Shown here: piece by piece, positions 16,817-24,959 of the stretch
Layout: each line of letters starts with the position of its first letter
Position numbering within the stretch: the stretch's first letter is position 1
Source: Candidatus Binataceae bacterium
GTDB taxonomy: Bacteria > Desulfobacterota > Binatia > Binatales > Binataceae
NCBI GenBank assembly: GCA_030038355.1
Contig: JASHPB010000023.1
Coordinates: forward strand, 1 to 64,000
Direction: 5' to 3'
Length of the DNA: 64,000 nt
Notes under the pieces: generated by a model
Database searches by the model: none
Seen by the model: the letters and a program-made list of their open reading frames with translations, nothing else
What the model was told of the DNA's origin: nothing
Program-made: the position numbers and the translations under genes

Positions 16817-17581
16817 TCACTGCGCCATGAAGCCGCCGTCCACCGGCATCGGCAGGCCCGTCACGTAGGACGCGTGATCCGAGCACAGCCAGGCGACGCT
16901 CTCGCCGATTTCCTCCGGCTCGCCGAGACGCTTCAGGGGACCGCCGCGCGCGAAACGCTCTTCGGCGTTCGGCCGCTCGCCGAGGAGCCGCGCCATCATG
17001 GGAGTGCGAATGGGACCCGGACAGACCGCGTTGACGCGAATCCCGTGGCGGCCGTATTCGATCGCCGCTGCTCGCGTGAGGCCTGCGACGCCGTGCTTCG
17101 CTGCGACATACGCGGGCATCCCGCGCACGCCAGCGAGTCCGGCGCCCGACGAAGTGTTCACGATCGCGCCGCCCTTGCCCTGCTTCATGAGCTGATCGAT
17201 CTCGGCCTTCATGCAGAGCCATACGCCGGTCAGGTTGATGGCGATCACGCGATCCCAGTTCTCGCGCGTGCACTCGTGAGTGAGGCCGCCCTGGCCCTCG
17301 ATTCCCGCGTTGTTGAAAGCGCAATCGAGGCGGCCGTAGGCGGAGACTGCCTTGGCAATCACGGCGGCGACGTCGCTCTCCCTGGAGACATCGGTGCGGA
17401 TGAATATCGCCTCGCCGCCGCTGTCAGTGATCGAGGCCAGCGTCTGCTGGCCGCCATCTTCGACTATGTCGGCGAGCACGAGTTTGGCGCCCTCGCGCGC
17501 GAAGATTTTCGAGGTGGCGCGTCCGATTCCCGATCCGGCGCCGGTGATCAGCGCGACTTTGCCTTCGAGGATTCCTGCCAT
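16817..17581 (-). CDS. Short-chain dehydrogenase/reductase (glucose/3-oxoacyl type)
   Basis: A 254-residue classical SDR starting MAGILEGKVALITGAGSGIG. The cofactor motif is TGAGSGIG, NNAG is present, the catalytic Ser lies in NTSSGAGLAG and the YxxxK is YVAAKHG. The acidic residue after beta2 (LADIVED) indicates NAD(H) preference. The start at 17581 has GAAGGAG upstream; an in-frame extension to 17623 is unlikely. It converges with the MaoC gene (10 nt gap). Substrate not determinable. Confidence 0.85.
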   Translation of the reverse strand: MAGILEGKVALITGAGSGIGRATSKIFAREGAKLVLADIVEDGGQQTLASITDSGGEAIFIRTDVSRESDVAAVIAKAVSAYGRLDCAFNNAGIEGQGGLTHECTRENWDRVIAINLTGVWLCMKAEIDQLMKQGKGGAIVNTSSGAGLAGVRGMPAYVAAKHGVAGLTRAAAIEYGRHGIRVNAVCPGPIRTPMMARLLGERPNAEERFARGGPLKRLGEPEEIGESVAWLCSDHASYVTGLPMPVDGGFMAQ

Positions 17582-17711
17582 GTGCGTGGCTCCTTCAACT
17601 GCGCGCTCAGATGAGCTGCGCATTCGGTTGACCTCGACGTATACAACTCCGCCTCGAGAATTGCCTAACGCAGACGCGAGACTGTAGCGGCTGTTTGGTC
17701 ACCAACAAGCC

Positions 17712-17880
17712 GCTTCGGAACGTCTGCCACTCTGAACGCAGTGCGTCCTCGAATGCAGTGAAGGATCTCGACTATCAATTCGCCGGAGTCTTCGTAGATG
17801 GCGAACCTCCGCCCAAAAGATCCGGGATCTTTCGACTTCGCTTCGAGAATTGGCTGCGCTCAGATGACAGAGCGGTGAGC
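17712..17880. repeat. Degenerate dispersed intergenic repeat (inverted arms), no gene
   Basis: The 17582-17898 gap holds no convincing gene. It contains stretches such as CACTCTGAACGCAGTG, GAAGGATCTCGAC, and on the other side GGATCTTTCGACTTCGCTTC plus TGCGCTCAGATGACAGAG. These match the pattern of widespread intergenic repeats whose translation gives CHSERS- and SRDPSL-like strings. The two sides are imperfect complements, so the unit could fold as a long hairpin. It is likely an old, decayed copy. Confidence 0.5.
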
Positions 17881-17898
17881 GAGTTTCTCTCTTCAATC

Positions 17899-18552
17899 TC
17901 AGCGACGCGGCAAGCGGCGGAAGGACCAGAAGCGGACGCCGGTTGAGTCTGCTTCTTCGCCGATCACGATAAGATCGAAACCCTGCTCCTTGTAGAACGC
18001 GACGTTGCGCTCGTTCTCGGTCTCTAGATAGCAGGCGACACGCGCGGCGTCGGCGCGCGCTAGCACCGGCCCGATTAGCGCGCCGCCGAGTCCACGTCGC
18101 TGCAGACGCGGCTCGACGCCGAGCAGGAACAGGTACCAACAGTCGTTATCCATGTCGCGCTGACGCGCCTGCCACTCGCAGCCGACCACGTCGCGATAAC
18201 GCTGATAAGCGGCGTCGCCGATAACAGCCGCGATCTCATGCATCCCCGAGGCGACGATCTTCTCGCGCGGCCACGTCGCGCCGGGGGGCATCCAAAGCGC
18301 GACGCCTTCGAAGTTCGCCGTCGTGTGCACTTCGCCCGCGAGCGTGCCGAAACGAATCATCCGCGCGTACACCTCCGGCAGGAGCCGCACGCGCTCGGCG
18401 GCGTCGGGAATCGAATAAGTCATCAGCGGGTCATCGTGGAACGCACGCGCAAGCAACGCCCCCGCGGCAGGAACCTGCGAATCAGTCAGCGGTTGGATTT
18501 TCACGCTCACGCGAGCATCCTCGCATACGATCCTGCCGCTGCAAAATCTCAC
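17899..18552 (-). CDS. GNAT-family N-acetyltransferase
   Basis: About 200-217 residues. It has VSVKIQPLTDSQVPAAGALLARAF at the start, a central LFLLGVEPRLQRRGLGGALI (the acetyl-CoA pyrophosphate loop, R/Q-x-x-G-x-G/A variant QRRGLGG) and CYLETENERNVAFYKEQGF near the C-terminus. This is a GCN5-related acetyltransferase of the YncA/PuuR-distant type often found beside antibiotic or amine metabolism. The substrate is unknown. The first ~14 residues look unlike the family, and a GTG at 18510 may be the real start. Confidence 0.8.
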   Translation of the reverse strand: MRFCSGRIVCEDARVSVKIQPLTDSQVPAAGALLARAFHDDPLMTYSIPDAAERVRLLPEVYARMIRFGTLAGEVHTTANFEGVALWMPPGATWPREKIVASGMHEIAAVIGDAAYQRYRDVVGCEWQARQRDMDNDCWYLFLLGVEPRLQRRGLGGALIGPVLARADAARVACYLETENERNVAFYKEQGFDLIVIGEEADSTGVRFWSFRRLPRR

Positions 18553-18654
18553 GCCAAGTCATTTTGCCGAGCTCAGCAGGCAGTTTGACGGTTTGTTCGA
18601 TGCTCGATAGATTCGCGGCGAAACGCCTCGATACGCTAATGTTGAGGTGATCCG

Positions 18655-19518
18655 ATGGCTCATTCATTCGACATCGCACCGCTCGACGCCACCTTCGGCG
18701 CGATCATTACGGGCATCAAGGTGGCAACAGTAGACAATGCGACTTTCCGCGAACTCTACGCCGCTTGGCTCGAATACGCGCTGCTGATTTTTCCCGATCA
18801 GCATCTGAGCCGTGACGAACAGATCGCCTTCGCCAAGCGATTCGGCAATCTCGAGTTCGAGTTCGCGCCGATCAGCAACGTCAGGGCCGACGGCACGCTC
18901 ATCAACGAGACCGACCATAGCGACGTCGTCAAGATCCTGCAGGGCAACATGGGATGGCATCACGACAGCACTTACATGCCCGTGCAGGCTAAGGGCGCTG
19001 TCTTCAGTGCGGTCACGGTGCCGGCCGCGGGAGGCGAGACCGGATGGGCCGACATGCGCGCGGCGTACGACGCGCTCAACGACGCGATGCGTGCGAAGCT
19101 TGAGCGGCTCGCCGCCCATCATTCGCTGCGCTACAGCCAGGCGAAGATCGGGCACATGCCCAAAGAAGGCAGCGATTATAGCGGCTACGGCTTCCACAAC
19201 GGTCCGGTGCCACTTCGGCCGCTCATCAAGGTTCATCCCGAGACCGGTCGCAAGTCGCTGGTGATTGGGCGCCACGCCTACGGCATCCCCGACATGGATG
19301 CGGCTGAGTCGGAAAGGTTGCTGCAGGAGCTGGTTGATTTCGCATGCCGTCCGCCGCGTGTCTACCATCACACCTGGACGCCCGGCGAGGCTGTTGTGTG
19401 GGACAACAGATGCCTGATGCATCGCGCGATGCCGTGGGATATGCGCGAGCCGCGCGTGATGTGGCATAGTCGCATCGCGGGCGACCCACTGAGCGAATCT
19501 GCGCTGCCGCCAGCCTGA
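18655..19518 (+). CDS. TauD/TfdA-family 2-oxoglutarate-dependent dioxygenase
   Basis: A 287-residue Fe(II)/2-oxoglutarate oxygenase. The iron facial triad is visible as the HxD of GWHHDSTYMP and the distal His of WDNRCLMHRAMPWD. The 2-oxoglutarate-binding Arg is in MWHSRIAGD. Family members hydroxylate sulfonates, phenoxyacetates or other small acids, releasing the heteroatom group. GAGGTGATCCG precedes the ATG. It is followed after 39 nt by an SDR on the same strand, which could oxidise the product. Confidence 0.88.
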   Translation: MAHSFDIAPLDATFGAIITGIKVATVDNATFRELYAAWLEYALLIFPDQHLSRDEQIAFAKRFGNLEFEFAPISNVRADGTLINETDHSDVVKILQGNMGWHHDSTYMPVQAKGAVFSAVTVPAAGGETGWADMRAAYDALNDAMRAKLERLAAHHSLRYSQAKIGHMPKEGSDYSGYGFHNGPVPLRPLIKVHPETGRKSLVIGRHAYGIPDMDAAESERLLQELVDFACRPPRVYHHTWTPGEAVVWDNRCLMHRAMPWDMREPRVMWHSRIAGDPLSESALPPA

Positions 19519-19557
19519 CAGCGGCTGCGTCAATCGAAACAAAGATCGAGGTCCAAT

Positions 19558-20307
19558 GTGGATCGACTGAAGGCAAAGGTTGCCCTGATCTCCGGCGGCG
19601 CGCGCGGGCAAGGCGCGGCCGAGGCAAAATTGTTCGCCGCAGAAGGCGCGAAGGTCGTCGTCGGCGACGTGCTCGACAGCGAATCGAGAGCAGTCGCCGC
19701 GCAGATCAACAGAGAGAGATCGAAGACCGCGCTTGCGGTTCACCTCGACGTGACGCGGGCCGCGGACTGGCGCGCCGCTGTGGAAGCCGCCGAGCGCGAG
19801 TTCGGCGGCCTGGATATCCTCGTCAACAACGCCGGCATCCTGAGCTTCAATCCGATCGAAGACACGACTGAAGAAGAATGGGACAGCGTGGTCGCGGTGA
19901 ATCAGAAAGGCGTGTGGCTCGGGATGAAGACGGCGGTCCCGGCGATGCGCAAGCGTGGCGGCGGCGCGATCGTCAACATCTCATCGATCTACGGCATGAT
20001 CGGGTCGGCTGGCGCGGCCGCGTATCACGGGACCAAGGGCGCGGTGCGCATACTGAGCAAGGTCGCCGCGGTGCACTACGCTGCCGATAACATCCGGGTG
20101 AATTCGGTTCATCCCGGAGTTATCAGGACGCCGATGACCGATATCATCCCGAAGGAGCAGCTCGATGAGATCACCGCGCTCGCGCCGATGAAGCGGGCCG
20201 GCACGCCCGAGGAAGTCGCCTACGTCGTGCTCTTCCTTGCGTCCAACGAGGCGTCGTTTGTAACTGGCGCTGAGTTTGTGGTTGACGGTGGCTACACCGC
20301 CGTCTAG
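19558..20307 (+). CDS. Short-chain dehydrogenase/reductase
   Basis: A 249-residue SDR beginning MDRLKAKVALISGGARGQG from a GTG with GAGG upstream. The cofactor loop is GGARGQG, with NNAG, the active-site Ser in NISSIYGMIG and Tyr/Lys in YHGTKG. The VVGDVLD segment points to NAD(H). It resembles the 3-alpha/20-beta-hydroxysteroid and cyclohexanol dehydrogenase type. It is probably co-transcribed with the TauD/TfdA dioxygenase. Confidence 0.87.
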   Translation: MDRLKAKVALISGGARGQGAAEAKLFAAEGAKVVVGDVLDSESRAVAAQINRERSKTALAVHLDVTRAADWRAAVEAAEREFGGLDILVNNAGILSFNPIEDTTEEEWDSVVAVNQKGVWLGMKTAVPAMRKRGGGAIVNISSIYGMIGSAGAAAYHGTKGAVRILSKVAAVHYAADNIRVNSVHPGVIRTPMTDIIPKEQLDEITALAPMKRAGTPEEVAYVVLFLASNEASFVTGAEFVVDGGYTAV

Positions 20308-20945
20308 CCGCGCGATGGTTCCGGTTCTGGCGGTCGCGGCAGCCCGTTCAGCAGAACATCGTCGACGCGCTCAGCGGGTTGGTTGACTATGCGGCGCCAT
20401 TCTTCCGCCACATCTCCGTAGCGCGCTGCCATGACGATCGTTTGGACCCTAAGCTCGCTCAGCACGGTCTTTGCCAGGTCGGAACTGGAAGGTCTTCGTC
20501 CGTCATCCTGCAAAGCCGAGTAGGTGTAGCGTCCGAGGCCCGCCGGCGCGCCTGTGGTCCATCCGCTGGCCATCGCGAAGACTAACCCCGCCTGCGCCTG
20601 CCGGATAATGGTGCTTCCATTCATCCCAAAGGAAAAGACCTGCGTGGGACCCTGTTCGAGAGCGTTCTTATGGTTTGGTGACAAAAAGTACTGATATGTA
20701 TCGACCTGCTAGCTCAGGCGCGCGGTGAAAGGAATGTCAGGCAGAAGCACGGTGACTACCATCGCCGCAACAATACCCGCCAACCGCCCTCGTCGAGTCA
20801 TATCGAGTGAAATGGCTACTATTATTCCATGCACAAGATAGGGAAATACACTGAGCGTCGACGGGATTGCGTATCTCATCAGCGACAACTTAGCGATGAT
20901 CAACCACGGAAGTGGAGGCGGATGGTCCCGATAGTGACAAGCACT
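20304..20945 (-). pseudogene. Decayed C-terminal part of a membrane protein (probably a GT-C type glycosyltransferase)
   Basis: One minus-strand frame is protein-like from 20945 down to 20304: HYRDHPPPLPWLIIAKLSL, a hydrophobic stretch (SVFPYLVHGIIVAISLD), GRLAGIVAAMVVTVLLPDI, then an in-frame TAG at 20709-20711. It continues directly as QVDTYQYFLSPNHKNALEQG, FSFGMNGSTIIRQ and APAGLGRYTYSAL. The frame is preceded by the stop codon of the CBS gene and lacks any N-terminal part. So this looks like a 5'-truncated remnant with a nonsense mutation. The glycosyltransferase assignment is a guess from style (extracytoplasmic PPLPW loop plus helices). The last few bases overlap the SDR gene end. Confidence 0.55.
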
Positions 20946-21416
20946 TCAGGCGTGCGTGCGCCGGGCCCTGCGCGATGCAATCGAGAGAAACGCCTCCCCG
21001 AGTTCATTTGCCAGTCGTTGGTTGGTCGCTCCGCGCAGATTGCGAAGCGACTCGGCAGCAAGATCATCGAGCGAGACGATCCCCCTGAGCCCGCCGCCGC
21101 CGTCGACCACCGGCAGACGCCGCACGCCCGTTTCACGCATCAACTGAATTGCGGTGCTGACGTCGTCATCGATTCGGCAGGTGACGACCTTCCGCGCCAT
21201 CGAGTTCTCGGCCGAAATCGACGCCAGCGTGCGCCCTTGAGTATAGGCGGCCATGCAGATGTCCCGATCGGTCAGTATGCCGACGATTTTGTTGGTCTGG
21301 TCGGTGACGGGGATACAACCGCAGGCACTTTCCCACATCAGTTGCGCGGCCCGGTTGAGATTGTCGCCCGGCTGGCAGGCTTTGACGTCCCTTTTCATCA
21401 CGCGTTCGACATTCAT
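20946..21416 (-). CDS. Two-CBS-domain protein
   Basis: A 156-residue protein starting MNVERVMKRDVKACQPGDNL, with two CBS motifs: CGCIPVTDQTNKIVGILTDRDICMAA and GVRRLPVVDGGGGLRGIVSLDDLA. CBS pairs bind adenine nucleotides and report energy state. The start at 21416 has AGGAG 8 nt upstream, so a longer in-frame extension to 21464 is rejected. Its 3' end abuts the decayed membrane-protein frame at 20945. It lies 40 nt downstream of the alcohol dehydrogenase gene on the same strand. Confidence 0.88.
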   Translation of the reverse strand: MNVERVMKRDVKACQPGDNLNRAAQLMWESACGCIPVTDQTNKIVGILTDRDICMAAYTQGRTLASISAENSMARKVVTCRIDDDVSTAIQLMRETGVRRLPVVDGGGGLRGIVSLDDLAAESLRNLRGATNQRLANELGEAFLSIASRRARRTHA

Positions 21417-21456
21417 TTCGATCTCCTCTCTGGCGTAGCGAGCTCGCGACCGTCGT

Positions 21457-22509
21457 TCAGTCAAACAGGATGAGCGGCTTGATTATGCCGTCAAGCTTCT
21501 TGTCCATCGTCGCGAAGGCCTTTTCGATTTCGCCGAAGGAAAACCGATGCGTGGTCATCCGCGTCGGATCGATTTTCTTTTTCTCGAGCAACCGCAGCAG
21601 ACGCTCCATCCTGAGCCGTCCGCCCGGGCATAGCCCGGTGCGGATCGTTTTCTCCGCCATCCCGACGCCCCACTCGGCGCGCGGGATATTTACGAACTCG
21701 CCTTTGCCGTGGTAGCCGGCGTTTGAGATCACGCCGCCCGGCCTTGTGACTTTGATCGCATTCTGGAATGGCTCGTTGCCACCGAGCGCCTCGATCGCCG
21801 CGTCGACGCCCTCGCCGCGCGTCGCCTTCATGATCTCATCAACCGGATCACGTCGCACGTGATCGATGATCAGATCGGCACCGTAGTATCGCGCGAGCTC
21901 CTGGCGCGCCGGCACGGAGTCGACGCCGATCACTAGTCCCGCGCCGCGCAGTTTCGCCCCCGCAACCGCCATCAGCCCGACCGGCCCGAGCGCGAACACC
22001 GCCACCGCGCCGCCGATCGGGATATCTGCGTTCTCTGCCGCCATGAACCCGGTCGACATCATGTCGCAGCAGTAAACGGCACTCTCGTCGCTAACCTCCG
22101 AGGGAATCAACGCCATGTTCGCGTCGGCGTCATTGACGTGGAAGTAATCGGCGAACACGCCGTCCTTGATGTTGGCGAATTTCCAGCCGCCGAGCGCACC
22201 GCCTGATTGCGAAGAATGGCCAGCCTGTGAGGCGAGGTCGCCCCAATCGGGAGTAATCGCGCCGACCACGACGCGATCGCCCGGCTTGAACCGGTTCACT
22301 TCGCTCCCGACCTCGTGCACGATTCCTACGGCTTCATGGCCGAGAGTGAGATTGTGGCGCGGACCGATCGCGCCGTGGATCGTATGCGAATCCGAGGTGC
22401 AGATGAGCGCGCGCGTGGTCTTGACCACGGCGTCGTTGGGGCCTGGCTCGGGAATCGGCTTGTCAACGATGCCGACATGGTCAAGTTCGCGCATTACGAA
22501 TGTTTTCAT
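21457..22509 (-). CDS. Zinc-dependent NAD(P) alcohol dehydrogenase (isopropanol/TBADH-like)
   Basis: A 350-residue medium-chain dehydrogenase beginning MKTFVMRELDHVGIVDKPIP. The catalytic zinc region reads ICTSDSHTIHG and GHEAVGIVHEVG. The structural four-Cys zinc loop is absent. VFALGPVGLMAVAGAKLRGA is the Rossmann GxGxxG-like loop, and GVDSVPARQELARYYGAD follows. This pattern fits the secondary alcohol dehydrogenase group (Thermoanaerobacter/Clostridium type), reversibly oxidising small secondary alcohols. A GGAGAA lies 8 nt before the ATG. The frame is open upstream into a receiver-like domain (22510-23106) with no stop between. Confidence 0.88.
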   Translation of the reverse strand: MKTFVMRELDHVGIVDKPIPEPGPNDAVVKTTRALICTSDSHTIHGAIGPRHNLTLGHEAVGIVHEVGSEVNRFKPGDRVVVGAITPDWGDLASQAGHSSQSGGALGGWKFANIKDGVFADYFHVNDADANMALIPSEVSDESAVYCCDMMSTGFMAAENADIPIGGAVAVFALGPVGLMAVAGAKLRGAGLVIGVDSVPARQELARYYGADLIIDHVRRDPVDEIMKATRGEGVDAAIEALGGNEPFQNAIKVTRPGGVISNAGYHGKGEFVNIPRAEWGVGMAEKTIRTGLCPGGRLRMERLLRLLEKKKIDPTRMTTHRFSFGEIEKAFATMDKKLDGIIKPLILFD

Positions 22510-23106
22510 GGTGTTCTTCTCCGCCTTTGAACCTTGAGCGTCACCGCGCAAGGCGGCGCGATGCTCGAGGAAACGGGCGAGCACCAGGCTCAAGGACTCG
22601 CCTTCGATCGGCCTCGAGACATAGTAGTCGACGCCCATGACGCGTGCCCACCTTTCGTACGCGAGGCTGTGGTTTGTAGCCACATAGATCAGCGACGCGT
22701 GGGGGGCGCGGGCCCTCAAAGCGGTGAGCTTTGCCGCGCGATGGGCTTCGGGGACGACGTTGTCGTCGATCACGATCGTGCCGCTGCTTGAATAAGGCGG
22801 CAGCAGTGGATGATCTGCATCCGGGGCAATTTCCAGGCTATAGCGGCTGCCGGTCGCGCGTCGCGCGGAGGAGATTAGCAGGCCGTCATTCGAGATGACC
22901 AGAATGTCGGGAGCCGATGGCATCAAATCGCTTTGCACTGCTGCGAGTACTTCGGGTGGCTGCAAGGCGAGCTTAAAGCGTGCCATCGCTTGCGCGGCGC
23001 GATTTCGTGGATCCAGTTCACCGCCCAAGAACCAATGCTGCATTCGGCGCCACGGAGAATGGTGCCGATCGCACCACCTGCGTTCATTCCAAGCTCGTCC
23101 GAGCAA
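22510..23106 (-). other. Receiver-like (pseudo-REC) coding segment in frame with the alcohol dehydrogenase
   Basis: The dehydrogenase frame stays open for 199 codons upstream, up to a TTG at 23106 with GGAAGTAGGGG before it. Residues ~66-195 resemble a CheY-like fold: DILVISNDGLLI (beta1), GTIVIDDNVVPE (beta3 with the Asp), ASLIYVATNHS (beta4), VDYYVSRPIEGESL (beta5, the usual conserved Lys is Arg). The phosphoacceptor pocket appears degenerate (beta1 acidic pair incomplete). It may be a separate gene reading through, or a genuine receiver-dehydrogenase fusion of 549 residues. The first ~40 residues are not protein-like, and an internal Met at 22986 is possible. Confidence 0.5.
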
Positions 23107-23221
23107 CCCCTACTTCCGGCAGCCCTTGACATTTCGACGCACCGATCATCCTTGAAGATCGAACGAAAAGCTGGCACGACGATCGCTTAGGCCGAGCACG
23201 ACAGAGTGAGGAGCCAAGGCG

Positions 23222-24037
23222 ATGTCAGTTCCATTCAAAAAGATTCTCTGCCCCATTGATTTCGATCAGAGTGCGCCCGCCGTGCTTACGATGGCCGGGA
23301 AGTTGGCGACTGCCAACGACGCCACCATCTACGTGCTACACGTCGTGCCGATGATCTTCGCCCCAGCCGGCATACCTAGCTACGTCGATATCTTCAAAGA
23401 CCAGGAAGAGTCGGCGCGCACCCGGCTCCGCGAGCTGGCCCACCAGCATCTCTCGGGCATCAAGTATGAACTCCTGATCCACCTCGGCATCCCGATCGGC
23501 ACGATTCTCAACGCGGAAAAGCGCATCGGGGCCGATGTCGTGCTGATGGCAACTCATGGACGCCGCGGCTTCGCCCATGTGTTCCTTGGCAGCGTCGCCG
23601 AGGCTGTTGTCCGCGAGTCAACCTGCCCCGTACTGACAGTCCATTCCGGCTCAACCGACAAGCACCGGGTGGGACATTGGATGACCCTGAACCCGACTAT
23701 CACGCATCGCTCGGAAAAGCTGGCCGTGCTTCAGAAGCGCATGAAGGAAGGAAAGTTTCGCTCGATCCCGGTGCTTGACGACGGACGCATCGTAGGCATC
23801 ATCACCGACCGCGACATCCGCGAAAAGGCGGGATCGCTCGACAATCTTCAAGCCGAGGCCATAATGACTCGCGAGGTGTTGACGGTGACGCCTCGCACCT
23901 CGGCGTGGGATGCGGCGCGCCTGCTTGCCGAGCGAAAAATCGGCGGCATGCCGGTGGTAGACGAGCGTGGCGCGCTGGTCGGCATCGTCACCACGACCGA
24001 CCTGTTGCGGGCGTTTACTGAACTGCAGGGTGAATGA
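23222..24037 (+). CDS. UspA-CBS fusion stress protein
   Basis: A 271-residue protein. Residues 1-~145 are a universal stress protein domain (KKILCPIDFDQSAPAVL; nucleotide loop MATHGRRGFAHVFLGSVAE). Residues ~150-268 are a CBS pair (FRSIPVLDDGRIVGIITDRDI and IGGMPVVDERGALVGIVTTTDLL). Both halves bind adenine nucleotides in other proteins, so it likely senses energy charge. GAGGAG precedes the ATG. It is divergent from the dehydrogenase gene. Its stop overlaps the start region of the PRPP-synthetase-like gene, so it heads that operon. Confidence 0.9.
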   Translation: MSVPFKKILCPIDFDQSAPAVLTMAGKLATANDATIYVLHVVPMIFAPAGIPSYVDIFKDQEESARTRLRELAHQHLSGIKYELLIHLGIPIGTILNAEKRIGADVVLMATHGRRGFAHVFLGSVAEAVVRESTCPVLTVHSGSTDKHRVGHWMTLNPTITHRSEKLAVLQKRMKEGKFRSIPVLDDGRIVGIITDRDIREKAGSLDNLQAEAIMTREVLTVTPRTSAWDAARLLAERKIGGMPVVDERGALVGIVTTTDLLRAFTELQGE

Positions 24038-24959
24038 GGCGTGCAAAGGAGCAATCGCGCCGACCGGACGTCCGGAAATCCACTGTTTCGAACGCGGAGT
24101 AAGGCTTGGCCGGCGCGTCGCGAGGCTGATGGGCGCGCGCCTGAAGCCGATAAGGCTGAAGCGTTTTCCTGACGGCGAGAGTCTGCTCACGATTCGCCCG
24201 CCGACCGCGAAGGATGTCGTCGTGATCGAGTCGCTCGACCATCCCGACGAGAAGCTGATTCAGCTCGTCTTCGCTGCCGATGCGCTGCGGCGCGCCGGCG
24301 CTGAAAGCCTGACGCTCGTCGCGCCGTATCTCGCATACATGCGGCAGGACCGTGTTTTCCATCCGGGCGAGCCGCTTTCGCAGCAAGTCGTCGGCGCGAT
24401 GCTGGCGCAAACGTTCGATCGTGTCGTTACGATCGAGCCGCATCTTCATCGGACAAAGTCGATCCAGGCGGTGGTACCTTCGCGATTGATGTCGAGGGCG
24501 CTCACGGCCACACCGGTGATTGCCCGATGGATACGGAAACTGGCAGACGACACCGTGATCGTGGGACCGGACGAAGAATCGCAACCCTGGATCGCCGAAC
24601 TTGGCCGGCTCACCGGTCTGCCTACCGCGGTCGGAACCAAACGACGCAGCGGCGATCGCAGCGTGCGCGTCGACCTGCCCGACCTTGGCCAACACTCATG
24701 CGCCGTGATCGTCGACGATGTCGCGAGCAGCGGCGCCACCATCGCGGCCACGGCGCGGGTGCTCAAACGAAAGGGGATGCGACACGTGGCTGCGCTCGTA
24801 GTTCACGCGATCTTTGCGCCCGGCGCGCTGACGCTGGTCAGGCGAGCAGGAGTAGGAACAATTGTCTCATGCGACACAGTCCAGCATCGGACGAATCGGG
24901 TCAGGGTTGCGCCAATCATCGCGGGCGCCCTCAACGAACATGAGCACGCACGATCATAA
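24030..24959 (+). CDS. Ribose-phosphate pyrophosphokinase-like protein
   Basis: About 309 residues with the two-domain PRPP synthetase layout. It shows RFPDGESLLTIRPP (N-terminal part), VAPYLAYMRQDRVFHPGEPLS (catalytic flexible-loop region, Arg-Gln-Asp-Arg), GPDEESQPWIAELG, and the PRPP-binding loop VIVDDVASSGATIAATA. It should transfer pyrophosphate from ATP to ribose 5-phosphate or a related sugar phosphate. It diverges from the housekeeping PrsA type (the ATP-binding KRR segment reads GTKRRSGD). The GTG start overlaps the UspA-CBS gene by 8 nt; the first ~10 residues are uncertain. The gene overlaps the beta-CASP gene by 20 nt, giving a tightly coupled set. Confidence 0.8.
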   Translation: MNEACKGAIAPTGRPEIHCFERGVRLGRRVARLMGARLKPIRLKRFPDGESLLTIRPPTAKDVVVIESLDHPDEKLIQLVFAADALRRAGAESLTLVAPYLAYMRQDRVFHPGEPLSQQVVGAMLAQTFDRVVTIEPHLHRTKSIQAVVPSRLMSRALTATPVIARWIRKLADDTVIVGPDEESQPWIAELGRLTGLPTAVGTKRRSGDRSVRVDLPDLGQHSCAVIVDDVASSGATIAATARVLKRKGMRHVAALVVHAIFAPGALTLVRRAGVGTIVSCDTVQHRTNRVRVAPIIAGALNEHEHARS

